A stretch of DNA of 64,000 bases, from assembly GCA_024867545.1 (NCBI GenBank), contig JANFNE010000037.1:1-64000 (forward strand), read 5' to 3'. This document shows, one piece after another, positions 40,839 through 51,306 of this stretch (positions are counted from its first letter, which is position 1; each line of letters starts with the position of its first letter). The notes under the pieces are model-generated. The model made no database searches and was not told the origin of the DNA. It saw nothing but the letters and a program-made list of their open reading frames with translations. The DNA is from Phytopythium helicoides (taxonomy: Eukaryota > Oomycota > Peronosporomycetes > Pythiales > Pythiaceae). A program made the translations under genes and the position numbers.

Positions 40839-43175
40839 ATGGCGTCGCCCCACGCGCTCCGCCTGGGCCACAAGATCCGCCTGGCCGCCGCCTCCGCCTA
40901 CGTTAACACAGGGGAAGCTCGAGCCATCGGCTACTACGAGAAGAGCGGGCGCCACGGCGTCCTGAGCTGCGTGCCGCCGCTTGGCGCCGAGCGCGACGCG
41001 CTGTTTGTAGAGGATGAATTTCTGGTGCTCGACCCCTCGGGCGCGCGCCAGTTGGGCGACGTGGTCGAGTATGGACACGCGGTCGTGCTAGTCAACCAGC
41101 ACGGCATGGTCTGGAACAACAAGACGGGCGGCATCACGGGCTATGTCGGACCGAGGGCCAGGAACATACATGGAGAAATGTATGTGAGCTTCCGCAGAGC
41201 TGGCGCGGCGGGAGGGAAGGGGAGTGCGAGGGCGGCGAGCGCGCAGGCGCTGGCTTCGAGTGGAGATGTCGCGTCGCGGTCGAGAGCGAGCTCGGCGTCG
41301 TCCGCGAACTCGGGGATGGAGGCTGCGGCGCTGGAAGGACCTTCCGACGGACCTGTGGTGTTTGGAGACGCCAACGTGACCATCGCGGTCGTCGAGTCCA
41401 ACAGACACTCCAACATGTTCAACAAACGCCTTACCAACTTTAAAAAGCCCACGAGCCGCATCCTAGGAGGATACATCTGCTGCGACGGCAAGGGCTCCGA
41501 GCTGCGCTTCTCCATCTGGCCAGCCATGCCGCGCATCGAGCAGATTTCCATGATGAACAAGCTCATCACGGCCTACAGCTACGGACAAAAGATCGCGCTG
41601 CCCGTCGGACTGCTGGAGAGCACAGCTGCGCTGGCGGGAAGCAGCGCAAAGGACAACAATTTGAGCGCACAAGGGCTGCAGCGCGCCGAGATCTTCTTCC
41701 GGCTATCGAACCAAGCAACGGCCGTGCTCCCTGGAAAGCTGCTCCAGCAAAAGCTGACTGCCCATGCGGCAAGCATGAGTGACGACGAAGCGCTACACGC
41801 GGAGCGCGAGTCCGTGTTTGTGCTCCCGATCCGAACAGGACCACCTGGTGAGCTCATTGTCAAGCTAACTGGCGTGGCTTCCTCCACAAAGGTCGGAAAA
41901 CTCACAGGAGACTCGAGTATTGCAATGCTCGCTAGCAAGAAGGCAGTACCCAGCCAACGCAGTTCCCTCTCGGCCTTGCTGCTGGCTGCACGCATCCTGC
42001 GGCGCGTTCCGATGCCCATCTTTGCGCTCATTTACGCTCTAATCATGCACTTCTCGTGGGGTGCTCTCAGCACCCTGACGAGCGGTCTCCAGCGCGAGCT
42101 TGTGGTGCTCGTGCTTGTCATGTTGCCACTCTTCTACGTCGCCGTGAAGGTTGAGCACCCGTTCTCGTCGCTCTTCGACCAGCCAGCAACGGGGCTGAGC
42201 ACGGACGAATATAGCACAGACCATCCGATGGAAGATGCCGAAGACTCACTCGAGTCAGGAACGCTCAAGCTGATTGTGACCGAGTACCGATTTACCCCTC
42301 CTGCAGCGACGACGCAACCTATCGCCAACGGAAGCGCATTGGGATCCGACGCTGCTGTGCCTGCGGTGGCTAATGAAATTGAAGCACCGCCTGCCTCAAC
42401 TACGACCATGCTGGAGACTACAGGAAAAGTTCCGACTCGATTCATCAACGCTGAAAAGGGAGATGAAGAGAAGGCGCGAATTCGGTACGATGAGACAACC
42501 GAGTGGCGTCGTGAAGAAGGCGTCGATGTGATTCTTCAGCAGCCGAGCCCGCACTTCCGTACGATTAAGGCCAACTACCCGCATTACTACCACAAGCGTG
42601 GCAAGAACAATGAGCCAGTCTACTACGAAAAGCCCGGCAAAATCAACTTGAAGGCTCTCAAGGCAGCTGGATTGACCCTGGACGATCTGATGCACAACTA
42701 CTTGATGATCACAGAGTTTCTGTGGCAAGTGATCGAGCCTGATGACAACAAGAAGTGCATCTCTATTTTGGATGTTGAGGGCATTGGCATCTCCGACTTT
42801 GCTGGTGAAGCAGTCGAATACGTTCGCAAGGCTGCGGCCGTGTCGGGCAAACACTACCCGGAGCGTTGTGCGTACATCTTTGTGATCAACGTGCCGTCGT
42901 GGTTCAACATAATCTGGAACACCGTCAAAGGGATGGTCGACGAAGTGACCCGCGAAAAGGTAATCATTGTGCGAGGCAAGAAGAAGATCCTGGAGGCCCT
43001 CGCCGAGAAGATCCCTCTGGAAAGTATTCCAGCAGAATATGGAGGACAAAGTGACGGCAAGTCCCCCGAGGAGGATCTGCTCTTCAACTTGATGGCATAC
43101 TTGAACAAGGAAGAGGGAGCTCCAACGGCCAACCCAATCGCCAGCCACTTGCGTAACAAGCCCATCAAGCACTAG
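40839..43175 (+). CDS. Membrane-anchored Sec14/CRAL-TRIO lipid-transfer-like protein
   Basis: This encodes 778 aa from MASPHALRLG at 40839. The frame is open to an ATG at 40665 (836 aa), but that extra part is Pro/Ser-rich and resembles leader sequence. The N-terminal half is beta-rich and unrecognised, with VVLVNQHGMVWNNKTGG and FNKRLTNFKKPTSRI. Two adjacent hydrophobic spans (IFALIYALIMHFSWG and ELVVLVLVMLPLFYVAV) form a membrane hairpin. The C-terminal third is a Sec14 domain: ISILDVEGIGISDF, HYPERCAYIFVINVPSWFN, NTVKGMVDEVTREKVIIV and LESIPAEYGG. Sec14 proteins move or sense phosphoinositides; the ligand is not visible from sequence. Confidence 0.85.
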   Translation: MASPHALRLGHKIRLAAASAYVNTGEARAIGYYEKSGRHGVLSCVPPLGAERDALFVEDEFLVLDPSGARQLGDVVEYGHAVVLVNQHGMVWNNKTGGITGYVGPRARNIHGEMYVSFRRAGAAGGKGSARAASAQALASSGDVASRSRASSASSANSGMEAAALEGPSDGPVVFGDANVTIAVVESNRHSNMFNKRLTNFKKPTSRILGGYICCDGKGSELRFSIWPAMPRIEQISMMNKLITAYSYGQKIALPVGLLESTAALAGSSAKDNNLSAQGLQRAEIFFRLSNQATAVLPGKLLQQKLTAHAASMSDDEALHAERESVFVLPIRTGPPGELIVKLTGVASSTKVGKLTGDSSIAMLASKKAVPSQRSSLSALLLAARILRRVPMPIFALIYALIMHFSWGALSTLTSGLQRELVVLVLVMLPLFYVAVKVEHPFSSLFDQPATGLSTDEYSTDHPMEDAEDSLESGTLKLIVTEYRFTPPAATTQPIANGSALGSDAAVPAVANEIEAPPASTTTMLETTGKVPTRFINAEKGDEEKARIRYDETTEWRREEGVDVILQQPSPHFRTIKANYPHYYHKRGKNNEPVYYEKPGKINLKALKAAGLTLDDLMHNYLMITEFLWQVIEPDDNKKCISILDVEGIGISDFAGEAVEYVRKAAAVSGKHYPERCAYIFVINVPSWFNIIWNTVKGMVDEVTREKVIIVRGKKKILEALAEKIPLESIPAEYGGQSDGKSPEEDLLFNLMAYLNKEEGAPTANPIASHLRNKPIKH

Positions 43176-43432
43176 TGCATGTCAATTTCACAAGGCCGTA
43201 GTACATTCGAGCTAAGCAACAAAGTGGGCGCGGGCCACTTCTATTTTGCCTTTCATATCGTTGCTATCACTGGTCAGCTCAGCGCGTCATTCATATTTGT
43301 CGAAAACCCGATGAGCAATCTTGGTGGATGTGACCTTGCGTGTTCGACTCGCGCAATCTTCGGGAGTTGACTCGGCTGCGTTTCCCAACATGCTGGGTCG
43401 CAAGTTATCCTGGGATAGTTATCCTGGGATGG

Positions 43433-46018
43433 TTAGCCGCATTGAATGAGCTCAGCCCACGGCAACGACTTGGTCTCGACAATTTCAAGGAGCTCCAAAT
43501 CTTGCATCTCTTCGTTATCGTCTACCACCGCATCGCAAGGAAGAAGCATCAGCCTGGCATCGTTATTAGTGGCCGAATAACGCTTGGACTTGTAGAATCC
43601 TAGTAGCATCCCTTCGTCGCGAAGATACATAAATCTAGACATATACACGAGCGGATCGCTCATGATGACGAGGTTCATGAACGCGATATTCGCCTCGACA
43701 ACAGCTTGGCGATCATGAACCCTCTCAATCTGCAGTTGAATACTTCTAAATGTCCAGTAATCCATTCGCACTGCCACGCTCAATGCCGTGGATAGTTTTC
43801 CTACTGTCCGACTCAATAGTCCGAGATTCGTGACCTTGATAAGATGTCTGATTGACTTCGAAATCATTATCAAAGCCGAAGGTCCATGGAGCGGAGGCTC
43901 TATACAGAAATAATCACGAGTCCAGTGCACGCACATGGCGGTGGTTGGCCAAAGCAACCCCGCAGAATACGGCACTGGAGTACTTCCCGCAATTAGCCAT
44001 CCCAGATTCCAACCGTTTTGTTTCTTACGACTGTGCGGACACATCAATGCAAGAAGAGGAGAGCACTTTGGACAACGATATGCTTGAACGACTCTACTCA
44101 CAATCCAGAGTGCGATGATCCGGATGCTCATAATGATTATCATGACAGTAGCGAGGAACGCAAAGCACTTCAAATCGATCAAGATACCTCCAAGAACGTG
44201 TGGATTCGCTCCTCGAAGTTCCCCAAAACGCTGGTGCTGGATCATTTGCTGAAAATTACGACCTGTACTCTCAACAGGATACACTGATAGGATTCTTGTG
44301 TTTCGAAATGCAGTTGATCGGAACTGGGCTGCAATCGTAGCGCTGGAGAAACCAGCAAGTAGAAACTCGGGTACGCCGGGTATTCCACCAGAGATCTGAG
44401 ACCACCCCCTCCATCTACTGGATGTCTTCACAGCTACAAAAATATGAAGAAATATGCTAAAAAGCCATACGTTCCGCATTTGTACGACAGCCAGGAATAT
44501 GAATTTCTTGTAGTTCATATGCAAAATGCCATTTCTCGTAGTGAAGCGTTTCTCCAGAATCGCATACATAATGGGGGCATCAATAAAGTGAGCCAAAGCA
44601 TAGCAAAACACGGGGAGACGGCTTCCATACACAATGCACTGAGTTGGCACTCTACCGAACGTGGCAAGTCCCACTTGTAGTTGGTGAAAATTGATAATAG
44701 TTCGCTTGTGCGTCGCAACATTGTAGATGGATTTGCCACAATCTGAAGAGGGCAGTGCTACAACCTTGTTTCCATAGTTGGAGCTAGTGGCATGCGTTGC
44801 ATAATAGCAGCCAAGCAAAAGACAGAAAACCCGCAACATAAAGTAGAGCTGGCCAATAACTCTGAGACTTGCCGCACACAAGTAGAATTGAGATACATTC
44901 GACTCGATAATGTCCGCTTCATATCGATAATCCTCGACATAAATTGTTTCGCATTCACTAGTGTTCTTCTTTTTGCTGCACGTTTGAGCTCGAATGATGG
45001 TAGATATGTCTAAGCGACGAACTCCAACCATCGATAAACCGCCTTCAACATGTGATGCATCCTCTTGGCTCTCAATGAAAAGCAAATCCACGGTTGCGTC
45101 CGGGAACTTGTGTTGAACAGTGTGTACTCGACGGAGAGTGTGATCGAGAATACGTCCGACTTGCTGGCATATCTTGTTTTTACGGGAACACGACCTCCTA
45201 TAGTTGACCCAACGCTCCTGACAAAAGTTAGGCTGCTTCCGATTACCGACATGACACAGACGAGCACCAATACTCGACAACTCCTCAGCTGAATAGTACA
45301 AAGCCTGATTCGTGCGCCAATGACGAAGTCTAAACGATGGAGGCAGCACGAAGTCGTGCACGCGATCAACATACATGCTCACAGTGCGCAGTTGTATCGT
45401 CTGGGTCGATGTTGCTGCAACAGCATCAACCAGCGAGTCGATCATACGGAAAACGACATCGCCCTTGAGCTTCAAAGTCGGACACGGTTCGGTGTACAGT
45501 AAACAGTCTGGGAAGGTAGTGCCAGCAAGGTTGAAGTGTCGGACGAGCGCTCTCCATGCGATGGAAGTGCTGTCGAACTTGTAGCTCCATACGCGAATGC
45601 TTTGGTTGTGCATATTGAAGAGGTCACTCTCGTGTTTGGCGAGTTTGGCGATGGTGAAATTCCACGGATCGTAGAAAGTAGCTACGTCTGGCTCAAGCAT
45701 CGTGTAGAAATGGTTTAGGTTTTGTACACCGAGACCAGATCGTACCACATCAGTAAGGCAAAGAGATAGTGAGATGAGGCCAACGCAGAATCGAAGCCAT
45801 GAGAATGGGAGATCATTTCGAAACACTCGCTCTCGGAACGTGATCTGTCTCTTGATGTAGTCACGAATGCCGCTGTTGGTAATGATTGTAGTCTGCATTG
45901 AAGACATTTGGCGATGAACATGAGGTTGCTCGGTGGGACGAGTGCGTTGAATATTTTCCGTAGCTGTCGAAGCGAAGTCTACGTGCTGTTTGGTCAAAGC
46001 ATGCTCATGTGAAAACAT
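43433..46018 (-). CDS. Polytopic membrane protein, family B, copy 1
   Basis: This encodes about 861 aa from the Met at 46018. The frame extends to 46174, but that part is encoded by a poly-A tract and gives an unlikely FFFFF run. An N-terminal hydrophobic span (FSWLRFCVGLISLSL) is followed by a 270-residue Cys-containing, probably extracytosolic domain with NQSIRVWSYKFDSTSIAWR, then several more spans and the motif CVHWTRDYFCI. The protein ends WAELIQCG. Part of it (44921-45656) is nearly identical to the next gene. No family I know; no enzymatic motif seen. Confidence 0.8.
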   Translation of the reverse strand: MFSHEHALTKQHVDFASTATENIQRTRPTEQPHVHRQMSSMQTTIITNSGIRDYIKRQITFRERVFRNDLPFSWLRFCVGLISLSLCLTDVVRSGLGVQNLNHFYTMLEPDVATFYDPWNFTIAKLAKHESDLFNMHNQSIRVWSYKFDSTSIAWRALVRHFNLAGTTFPDCLLYTEPCPTLKLKGDVVFRMIDSLVDAVAATSTQTIQLRTVSMYVDRVHDFVLPPSFRLRHWRTNQALYYSAEELSSIGARLCHVGNRKQPNFCQERWVNYRRSCSRKNKICQQVGRILDHTLRRVHTVQHKFPDATVDLLFIESQEDASHVEGGLSMVGVRRLDISTIIRAQTCSKKKNTSECETIYVEDYRYEADIIESNVSQFYLCAASLRVIGQLYFMLRVFCLLLGCYYATHATSSNYGNKVVALPSSDCGKSIYNVATHKRTIINFHQLQVGLATFGRVPTQCIVYGSRLPVFCYALAHFIDAPIMYAILEKRFTTRNGILHMNYKKFIFLAVVQMRNVWLFSIFLHIFVAVKTSSRWRGWSQISGGIPGVPEFLLAGFSSATIAAQFRSTAFRNTRILSVYPVESTGRNFQQMIQHQRFGELRGANPHVLGGILIDLKCFAFLATVMIIIMSIRIIALWIVSRVVQAYRCPKCSPLLALMCPHSRKKQNGWNLGWLIAGSTPVPYSAGLLWPTTAMCVHWTRDYFCIEPPLHGPSALIMISKSIRHLIKVTNLGLLSRTVGKLSTALSVAVRMDYWTFRSIQLQIERVHDRQAVVEANIAFMNLVIMSDPLVYMSRFMYLRDEGMLLGFYKSKRYSATNNDARLMLLPCDAVVDDNEEMQDLELLEIVETKSLPWAELIQCG
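44921..45656 (-). repeat. Near-identical tract shared with 47747-48482 (candidate gene conversion)
   Basis: Aligned at a constant offset of 2826 bp, this 736-bp tract differs from 47747-48482 at only about five positions (for example gcattc/acattc and ggacgag/ggatgag). Outside it the two genes are clearly diverged. It encodes the extracytosolic domain of family B. Confidence 0.88.
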
Positions 46019-46201
46019 TAGAATTTGGATAAAGCGAAGACGAGATGTGTGTCTGACAGCGCTGTCACGTGACGACCTTGCTAAATCCAGCTCTTCCCTG
46101 GAATAGATTTTTTGTGTGTGTGTTGATATATGCATGATGAAAAAAAAAAAAAAACTGCCAGGCTGAACTTGCAATAAATTAATCCCTCAGTCAAAGCTGT
46201 C

Positions 46202-48856
46202 TTAACCGCATTGCACAAGCTCTGCCCAGGAGAGAGATCCACTTGAAACGGCTCTAACGAGCTCCAGGTCTTGCATGTGCTCGTTGTCGTAATCCACAGC
46301 TTCTCGAGGGAGAAGCAAGAGATTCGACCTGTTGATGCTCACTGACCCGAGCGCCGAGCATCGCTTCGATCGATAGTAGCCAAGCAAGACACCACCGTTA
46401 CCTCCACTCCGAAGCGACACAAATTTCCGAGCATACACGAGTGGATCACTCATGATTACAAGATTCATGAAGGCGACATTAGCTTCAACAACTGCTCGGC
46501 GGTCGTGCACGCGCTCCATTTGGAGCTGTATCGCACTAAAAGTATTGTAATCCATCCGCAGAGAAACATTGATAGTTGCTGACACAATGTTGGCAAGGCG
46601 TGCCGCACTAGCACTCGCTGCACGGGTACGGCCAGGTCCACCTTGAATACTACCACTGAGTGAGTGAATCACCGGTCTTGAACCAAATGTGTCGACAATT
46701 GATGGCCCAACACGTGGAGGGTGGATGCAGAAAAAGTCGCTGGTCCAATGGACGCACATGGCAACGGTTGGCCAAAGTGTTCGAGCCGAGTAAGGCACTG
46801 GTGTTTTACCAAGTAATAGCCACCTATAGTTGTTGTGACGCCATATGGCCCGCGCAGTAGAATGCTCACAAATCTCAAACCTCCACCACCGGCACTCAGG
46901 ACAACGGAGCGCCGTTATAACGCTATGAATACTTTTCCAGCACTGTCCCCCGATTGCAAGTGCGATTGATACTGTGATTACAAGAAACACAAGACACTTC
47001 AGGTCGATAATGATTCCACCGAGCATAATGTTGCCAGCCCCACGGCGCACTCCATACTGTTGATACTTGATCGTCGTCAGATAATGGGAGTCACTGGTTT
47101 CAACAGGGTATAGAGCCAAGATACGAGTATTGCGAAATTTCGTTGAACGAAATTGTGCTGCGATGGTAATACTGGAAAACCCACTCAAGAGAAACTCCGG
47201 AACACCCAGCACACCACCTGTGAGGTGACACCAGCCATTCCATCGCCTTGACGTTGAAAATACTACTAGACAATGAAGAAGGAGTGTGTAGACCCAAACA
47301 TTGCGCATTTGAACAACAGCCACTGATATAAATGCACTAAGACCGAGGTTCAGAATACCATTCTGTGATGTGAAGCGCTTCTCCAGCACCACGTAAGTCA
47401 AAGGTGCATCAAGTATGTGTGCTACAGCGTAGCAAAATACAGGCAATGGGCTACCGAAAACCACACACTGGGTGGGAATCTTGCTGAATAAACTCGTCGC
47501 CAGACTTAAGTGGTCACGGACGCGTCGAGGTGGCTGAGAAACTGATCCCACTTTTTGTGGCGGACTTGGTGCCATGCTCTTCGACCTACTTTTATCGGCC
47601 CCGATCGAATCAGGATCCACATTGGCGTAGTAACAGCTAAACACCAAACATACCACGCGCACGATAAAATACGACTGTCCGACGAGGCGTAAAAAGGCGA
47701 TTAGCAAATACCATTGCACTGCATCTGATTCTCCGAGTCCTGCTTGATATCGATAATCCTCGACATAAATTGTTTCACATTCACTAGTGTTCTTCTTTTT
47801 GCTGCACGTTTGAGCTCGAATGATGGTAGATATGTCTGAGCGACGAACGCCAACCATCGATAAACCGCCTTCAACATGTGATGCATCCTCTTGGCTCTCA
47901 ATGAAAAGCAAATCCACGGTTGCGTCCGGGAACTTGTGTTGAACAGTGTGTACTCGACGGAGAGTGTGATCGAGAATACGTCCGACTTGCTGGCATATCT
48001 TGTTTTTACGGGAACACGACCTCCTATAGTTGACCCAACGCTCCTGACAAAAGTTAGGCTGCTTCCGATTACCGACATGACACAGACGAGCACCAATACT
48101 CGACAACTCCTCAGCTGAATAGTACAAAGCCTGATTCGTGCGCCAATGACGAAGTCTAAACGATGGAGGCAGCACGAAGTCGTGCACGCGATCAACATAC
48201 ATGCTCACAGTGCGCAGTTGTATCGTCTGGGTCGATGTTGCTGCAACAGCATCAACCAGCGAGTCGATCATACGGAAAACGACATCGCCCTTGAGCTTCA
48301 AAGTCGGACACGGTTCGGTGTACAGTAAACAGTCTGGGAAGGTAGTGCCAGCAAGGTTGAAGTGTCGGATGAGCGCTCTCCATGCGATGGAAGTGCTGTC
48401 GAACTTGTAGCTCCATACGCGAATGCTTTGGTTGTGCATATTGAAGAGGTCACTCTCGTGTTTGGCGAGTTTGGCGATAGTGTAGTTCCACGGATCGTAA
48501 AATGACACGACGTCGGGCTCAACAAGGGTGTACAATGAACTGAGGCTGTGTATACCGAGACCGGATCGAGGAATGTCGGAAAACACGAGCGCGAGCGAGA
48601 TGAGGCCAACGCAGAATCGAAGCCATGAGAATGGTAGATCACTTCTGAATGCTTGTTCGCGAAGTGTGAGTTGTCGACGAAGGTTCGCTCGGATCAACAC
48701 ATCGACGGGATCTCCGTTCGGTTTGCACGCATCTGTTGGAGGTGATGTTGGAGATGGGTGAACAATAGCACTTCTTGAAACCCATGCAGTGCGAAGCCAC
48801 GTCGATATGCGTGGCTTTGAGGAGCGCTGAGTCCTGACTACATCTGATAGCTCCAT
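46202..48856 (-). CDS. Polytopic membrane protein, family B, copy 2
   Basis: This encodes 884 aa. The N-terminal cytosolic region is Ser/Pro/Arg-rich. A first hydrophobic span (FSWLRFCVGLISLALVFSDI) is followed by a large loop domain with Cys pairs (CLLYTEPC, RRSCSRKNKIC), potential N-glycosylation sites (NYT, NQS), and EDASHVEGG. Later spans include LRLVGQSYFIVRVVCLVF, AVVQMRNVWVYTLLLHCLVVF and IDLKCLVFLVITVSIALAI. The motif MCVHWTSDFFCIHPP precedes a C-terminal globular part containing RAVVEANVAFMNLVIMSDPLVY. It ends WAELVQCG. It is adjacent to copy 1 in the same orientation, 183 bp away. Confidence 0.82.
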   Translation of the reverse strand: MELSDVVRTQRSSKPRISTWLRTAWVSRSAIVHPSPTSPPTDACKPNGDPVDVLIRANLRRQLTLREQAFRSDLPFSWLRFCVGLISLALVFSDIPRSGLGIHSLSSLYTLVEPDVVSFYDPWNYTIAKLAKHESDLFNMHNQSIRVWSYKFDSTSIAWRALIRHFNLAGTTFPDCLLYTEPCPTLKLKGDVVFRMIDSLVDAVAATSTQTIQLRTVSMYVDRVHDFVLPPSFRLRHWRTNQALYYSAEELSSIGARLCHVGNRKQPNFCQERWVNYRRSCSRKNKICQQVGRILDHTLRRVHTVQHKFPDATVDLLFIESQEDASHVEGGLSMVGVRRSDISTIIRAQTCSKKKNTSECETIYVEDYRYQAGLGESDAVQWYLLIAFLRLVGQSYFIVRVVCLVFSCYYANVDPDSIGADKSRSKSMAPSPPQKVGSVSQPPRRVRDHLSLATSLFSKIPTQCVVFGSPLPVFCYAVAHILDAPLTYVVLEKRFTSQNGILNLGLSAFISVAVVQMRNVWVYTLLLHCLVVFSTSRRWNGWCHLTGGVLGVPEFLLSGFSSITIAAQFRSTKFRNTRILALYPVETSDSHYLTTIKYQQYGVRRGAGNIMLGGIIIDLKCLVFLVITVSIALAIGGQCWKSIHSVITALRCPECRWWRFEICEHSTARAIWRHNNYRWLLLGKTPVPYSARTLWPTVAMCVHWTSDFFCIHPPRVGPSIVDTFGSRPVIHSLSGSIQGGPGRTRAASASAARLANIVSATINVSLRMDYNTFSAIQLQMERVHDRRAVVEANVAFMNLVIMSDPLVYARKFVSLRSGGNGGVLLGYYRSKRCSALGSVSINRSNLLLLPREAVDYDNEHMQDLELVRAVSSGSLSWAELVQCG
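47747..48482 (-). repeat. Partner tract of 44921-45656
   Basis: This is the counterpart segment in family B copy 2. Identity is about 99 percent by eye over 736 bp, with sharp drops on both sides (beyond about 48482 the words atagtgtagttcc and atggtgaaattcc already differ). Confidence 0.88.
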
Positions 48857-49027
48857 TTTACCTCGAGTTTCGTGTTGAGACGACTTCGCATGACTAAATG
48901 CAACTGGTCAGTGGCAAGTTCGTCTATTTCCAACGTTGAAACTTTCATTTCACAGTTTGACGTGTGCGTGTAGAAAATAGAGCACAGCGAAGGAACCCGG
49001 TTTGTCAGCTTCAGTTGTGTGAGCTAT

Positions 49028-51283
49028 TTAACCAGAGAAGTCCAAGTCATCTGCCATCTCTCCACCTGAGAAATCGGTACTGGCTTCACTCTCGCTATCG
49101 CCACCGTTGTTCTCTTCTGCTTCCTGTTCTCCCCGAGCTTCAGAAGGGTTACTGCTTGGGGTTTTCCCTTGATACTCACCCTCTTCGCCTACGATCCTTT
49201 CTGAGTCCACCTCCATTTGGCTACCCGTAGTTTGTTCTTTGCTAGTTTTGTCATTGGCAGCACTTTCTTCATTCAGTGCGAGTTGCTCACGCCCCAAACT
49301 TTCGACGTGGTTGCGTGCCAATGACTCCTCGAATGCCAGTTCGTCTTCCTCTTGCTGCCGGGCAGTCTCTTCGTCTTCTTTTGCCTCTTCTGGAGTTTTG
49401 GAAGCTGATACTTTGCGTGATCTACCCTTAGGCGTCGATGCATCTCGCTGCTTTGGCTTCGGTTCCTTCTTCTTTACGATTCCGGCACGTTCATCAGCAT
49501 AATCGCTCAGAGCTTGCTTTTTGAGAGAATCGAGTCGCAATCGGCGCGTTTCGAGCTCTGTCTGCGACCGGCCAACTAAAGCAGCGATGCGGAAGCGGAT
49601 CATTTCGCGCAATGGCAAGAACAAATGTGCCGAGTACCAGCCACCGAGTAGCGTGGGGGACTCCAAATAGGAGAAATTGTTGATCCACGCGCGCACTTCC
49701 TCGTCGTCGATTTCGTCAATCTGGAAAAGGACGTTCGCACTTGACAGCTGGACGCCAAAGATCTCGTACGTACTTCCGCCAGATGTGTCACCAGATAACT
49801 TCGGCGATTTTGTAGATGCAGATGGAGATACTGAAGTACCACCAGCCACACTGATTGCGTCCATCGCGTCTTCAAGTTGGTCGATCCCATCATTCGTCGC
49901 TTCGTGATCTCCATCGGACCCATTGTCGTCGCTGTCAGCTTTTTCACTTAAGTCGTGATCGCCGTTCGTGCTACCAGCTCGAGTAGGAGGGCTTGCAAGT
50001 GGAGACATCATCCCGCTGGGGTCTGTGTTTGCATCAGGGTTGACAAGGTACGAGCGGCGGGTCTCACCACGCGCAAATCGCTCCTTACGTCTCCGTTTGC
50101 TGGACTGTGCACTCTCGCCTGCTGACGTTTGTGTCACCTTTGAGATCCGAGGGCCATTGGGATTTGAAAACTTCTTTGTGCGCTTGCGGTTCGGGTGCGT
50201 CACCTTGGCGTGCACCAACTCTCGATTGTTGCGTAGCTCGACGACTTGGTACTTTGCTGCCTCGGGCGTTGCGCGAGGATCGTAGCCCATGCGGATCCAA
50301 GACCCGCGCCATGGTCCGTCGACGAATACGTAGCACATTTGTCTCGCAATTCTCCTCGCCGCACGCTTTTCATCCGCATCCATTCCTTCAAGCAGCTTAG
50401 AGCGCAACCAAATAGGCTTTTCATCCAGGCGTTCAGTCAACAACTGCGTGACGCGTTCGTCCACGCCATCACTGGCACCGACGGAGCGCCGACGCAGCAC
50501 CACCTTTCGATCCGTCCGTGGCTCCTGCGGCGCAGCCGCCTGGTCATGAAAGTTGAGGTAGGTCATGGTGCTCGCCCTCTTCTTGGCGGTCTCAGCCGGC
50601 TGGTACCCTGACCGCTGTCGGAACTCGTACTTGAGTGGCAGGTCGACCTTGGAGAACACTTCCGGGATCATCTCGAGGTCTTCTTCCCTCTCAACGCTCA
50701 AGTACGGCCGCAATCCAGCCTTGAGCGAAAGCAGCGGCGCGGCCAGTGGCCAAACATTACCCGTCGGGTCCGCCACAGGCTGCGTCAGCTCCGAGCTGGC
50801 TGTAGTAGCAGGAGCTGCCGGTGGCTTGCTCTCGGCGTCGTTGGGAAAGAAGCGCGGCGCCGTCAGGTACTGGAAGTCGGCCATGCCCTCGCACACGTAC
50901 TTCTCTCGCACGACGCCGACGAGCTCCACTTGCACTCGGGGCTTGTCCTGCTGCGTCGTGTCCTTCTCATTGCTCTTCTTCTTCTTCTTCTTGCGCACCA
51001 CGCGTACCAGCAGCGACTGCGTCTTGGTGAGGTCCGCGAACAGCGGCTTGCACGACGGCTCCCCCGGCCGCAGCTTGACCGCCAGGAACTGCGCGCTCGC
51101 CTCGTGCGTGCGCTGCAGCGTCGCCAGCCCGCCCACCAGCGGCAGCATCTGCCGCGCGTCCGCCGCATACACAGGCAGCTCCAGCCCCACGAGCGTGCGG
51201 ACGCCGGCCGCGCGTAGCTGCAGCTCCATCGCCGCGTTGGTTTCGGCCAGCCTGTCGCTCGCCATCGGGTCGCGGCTATACAA
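49028..51283 (-). CDS. GTF3C5: TFIIIC subunit 5 (GTF3C5/Tfc1-like)
   Basis: This encodes 751 aa; a second Met six codons in (MASDRLAETN) is an equally likely start. The N-terminal tau95-type region contains AQFLAVKLRPGEPSCKPLF and a Lys run. The middle carries the family signature: IWLRSKLLEGMDADEKRAARR, then YVFVDGPWRGSWIRMGYDPR, then KYQVVELRNN. The GPWRxxWIRxGYDPR element is typical of TFIIIC5. The C-terminal half is acidic and disordered, apart from FQIDEIDDEEVRAWINNF and a coiled, Glu-rich stretch; it ends SGGEMADDLDFSG. TFIIIC binds box A/B promoters of tRNA genes and recruits RNA polymerase III in the nucleus. Confidence 0.88.
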   Translation of the reverse strand: MYSRDPMASDRLAETNAAMELQLRAAGVRTLVGLELPVYAADARQMLPLVGGLATLQRTHEASAQFLAVKLRPGEPSCKPLFADLTKTQSLLVRVVRKKKKKKSNEKDTTQQDKPRVQVELVGVVREKYVCEGMADFQYLTAPRFFPNDAESKPPAAPATTASSELTQPVADPTGNVWPLAAPLLSLKAGLRPYLSVEREEDLEMIPEVFSKVDLPLKYEFRQRSGYQPAETAKKRASTMTYLNFHDQAAAPQEPRTDRKVVLRRRSVGASDGVDERVTQLLTERLDEKPIWLRSKLLEGMDADEKRAARRIARQMCYVFVDGPWRGSWIRMGYDPRATPEAAKYQVVELRNNRELVHAKVTHPNRKRTKKFSNPNGPRISKVTQTSAGESAQSSKRRRKERFARGETRRSYLVNPDANTDPSGMMSPLASPPTRAGSTNGDHDLSEKADSDDNGSDGDHEATNDGIDQLEDAMDAISVAGGTSVSPSASTKSPKLSGDTSGGSTYEIFGVQLSSANVLFQIDEIDDEEVRAWINNFSYLESPTLLGGWYSAHLFLPLREMIRFRIAALVGRSQTELETRRLRLDSLKKQALSDYADERAGIVKKKEPKPKQRDASTPKGRSRKVSASKTPEEAKEDEETARQQEEDELAFEESLARNHVESLGREQLALNEESAANDKTSKEQTTGSQMEVDSERIVGEEGEYQGKTPSSNPSEARGEQEAEENNGGDSESEASTDFSGGEMADDLDFSG

Positions 51284-51306
51284 AATCCAAGATTGTTGGC
51301 GGCGAG
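51284..51306. promoter_or_regulatory. Very short bidirectional spacer between TFIIIC5-like and SANT-like genes
   Basis: Only 23 bp separate the two annotated start codons (41 bp if the TFIIIC gene starts at its second Met). The stretch around 51279-51300 (ctatacaaaatccaagattg) is locally AT-rich in a GC-rich setting. The two transcripts' leaders must overlap the opposite coding exons, or one start is further inside. Confidence 0.55.

Noticed and set aside
46019..46174. N-terminal extension of family B copy 1
   Set aside because: Encoded partly by a poly-A run giving FFFFF; paralogues do not extend that far.
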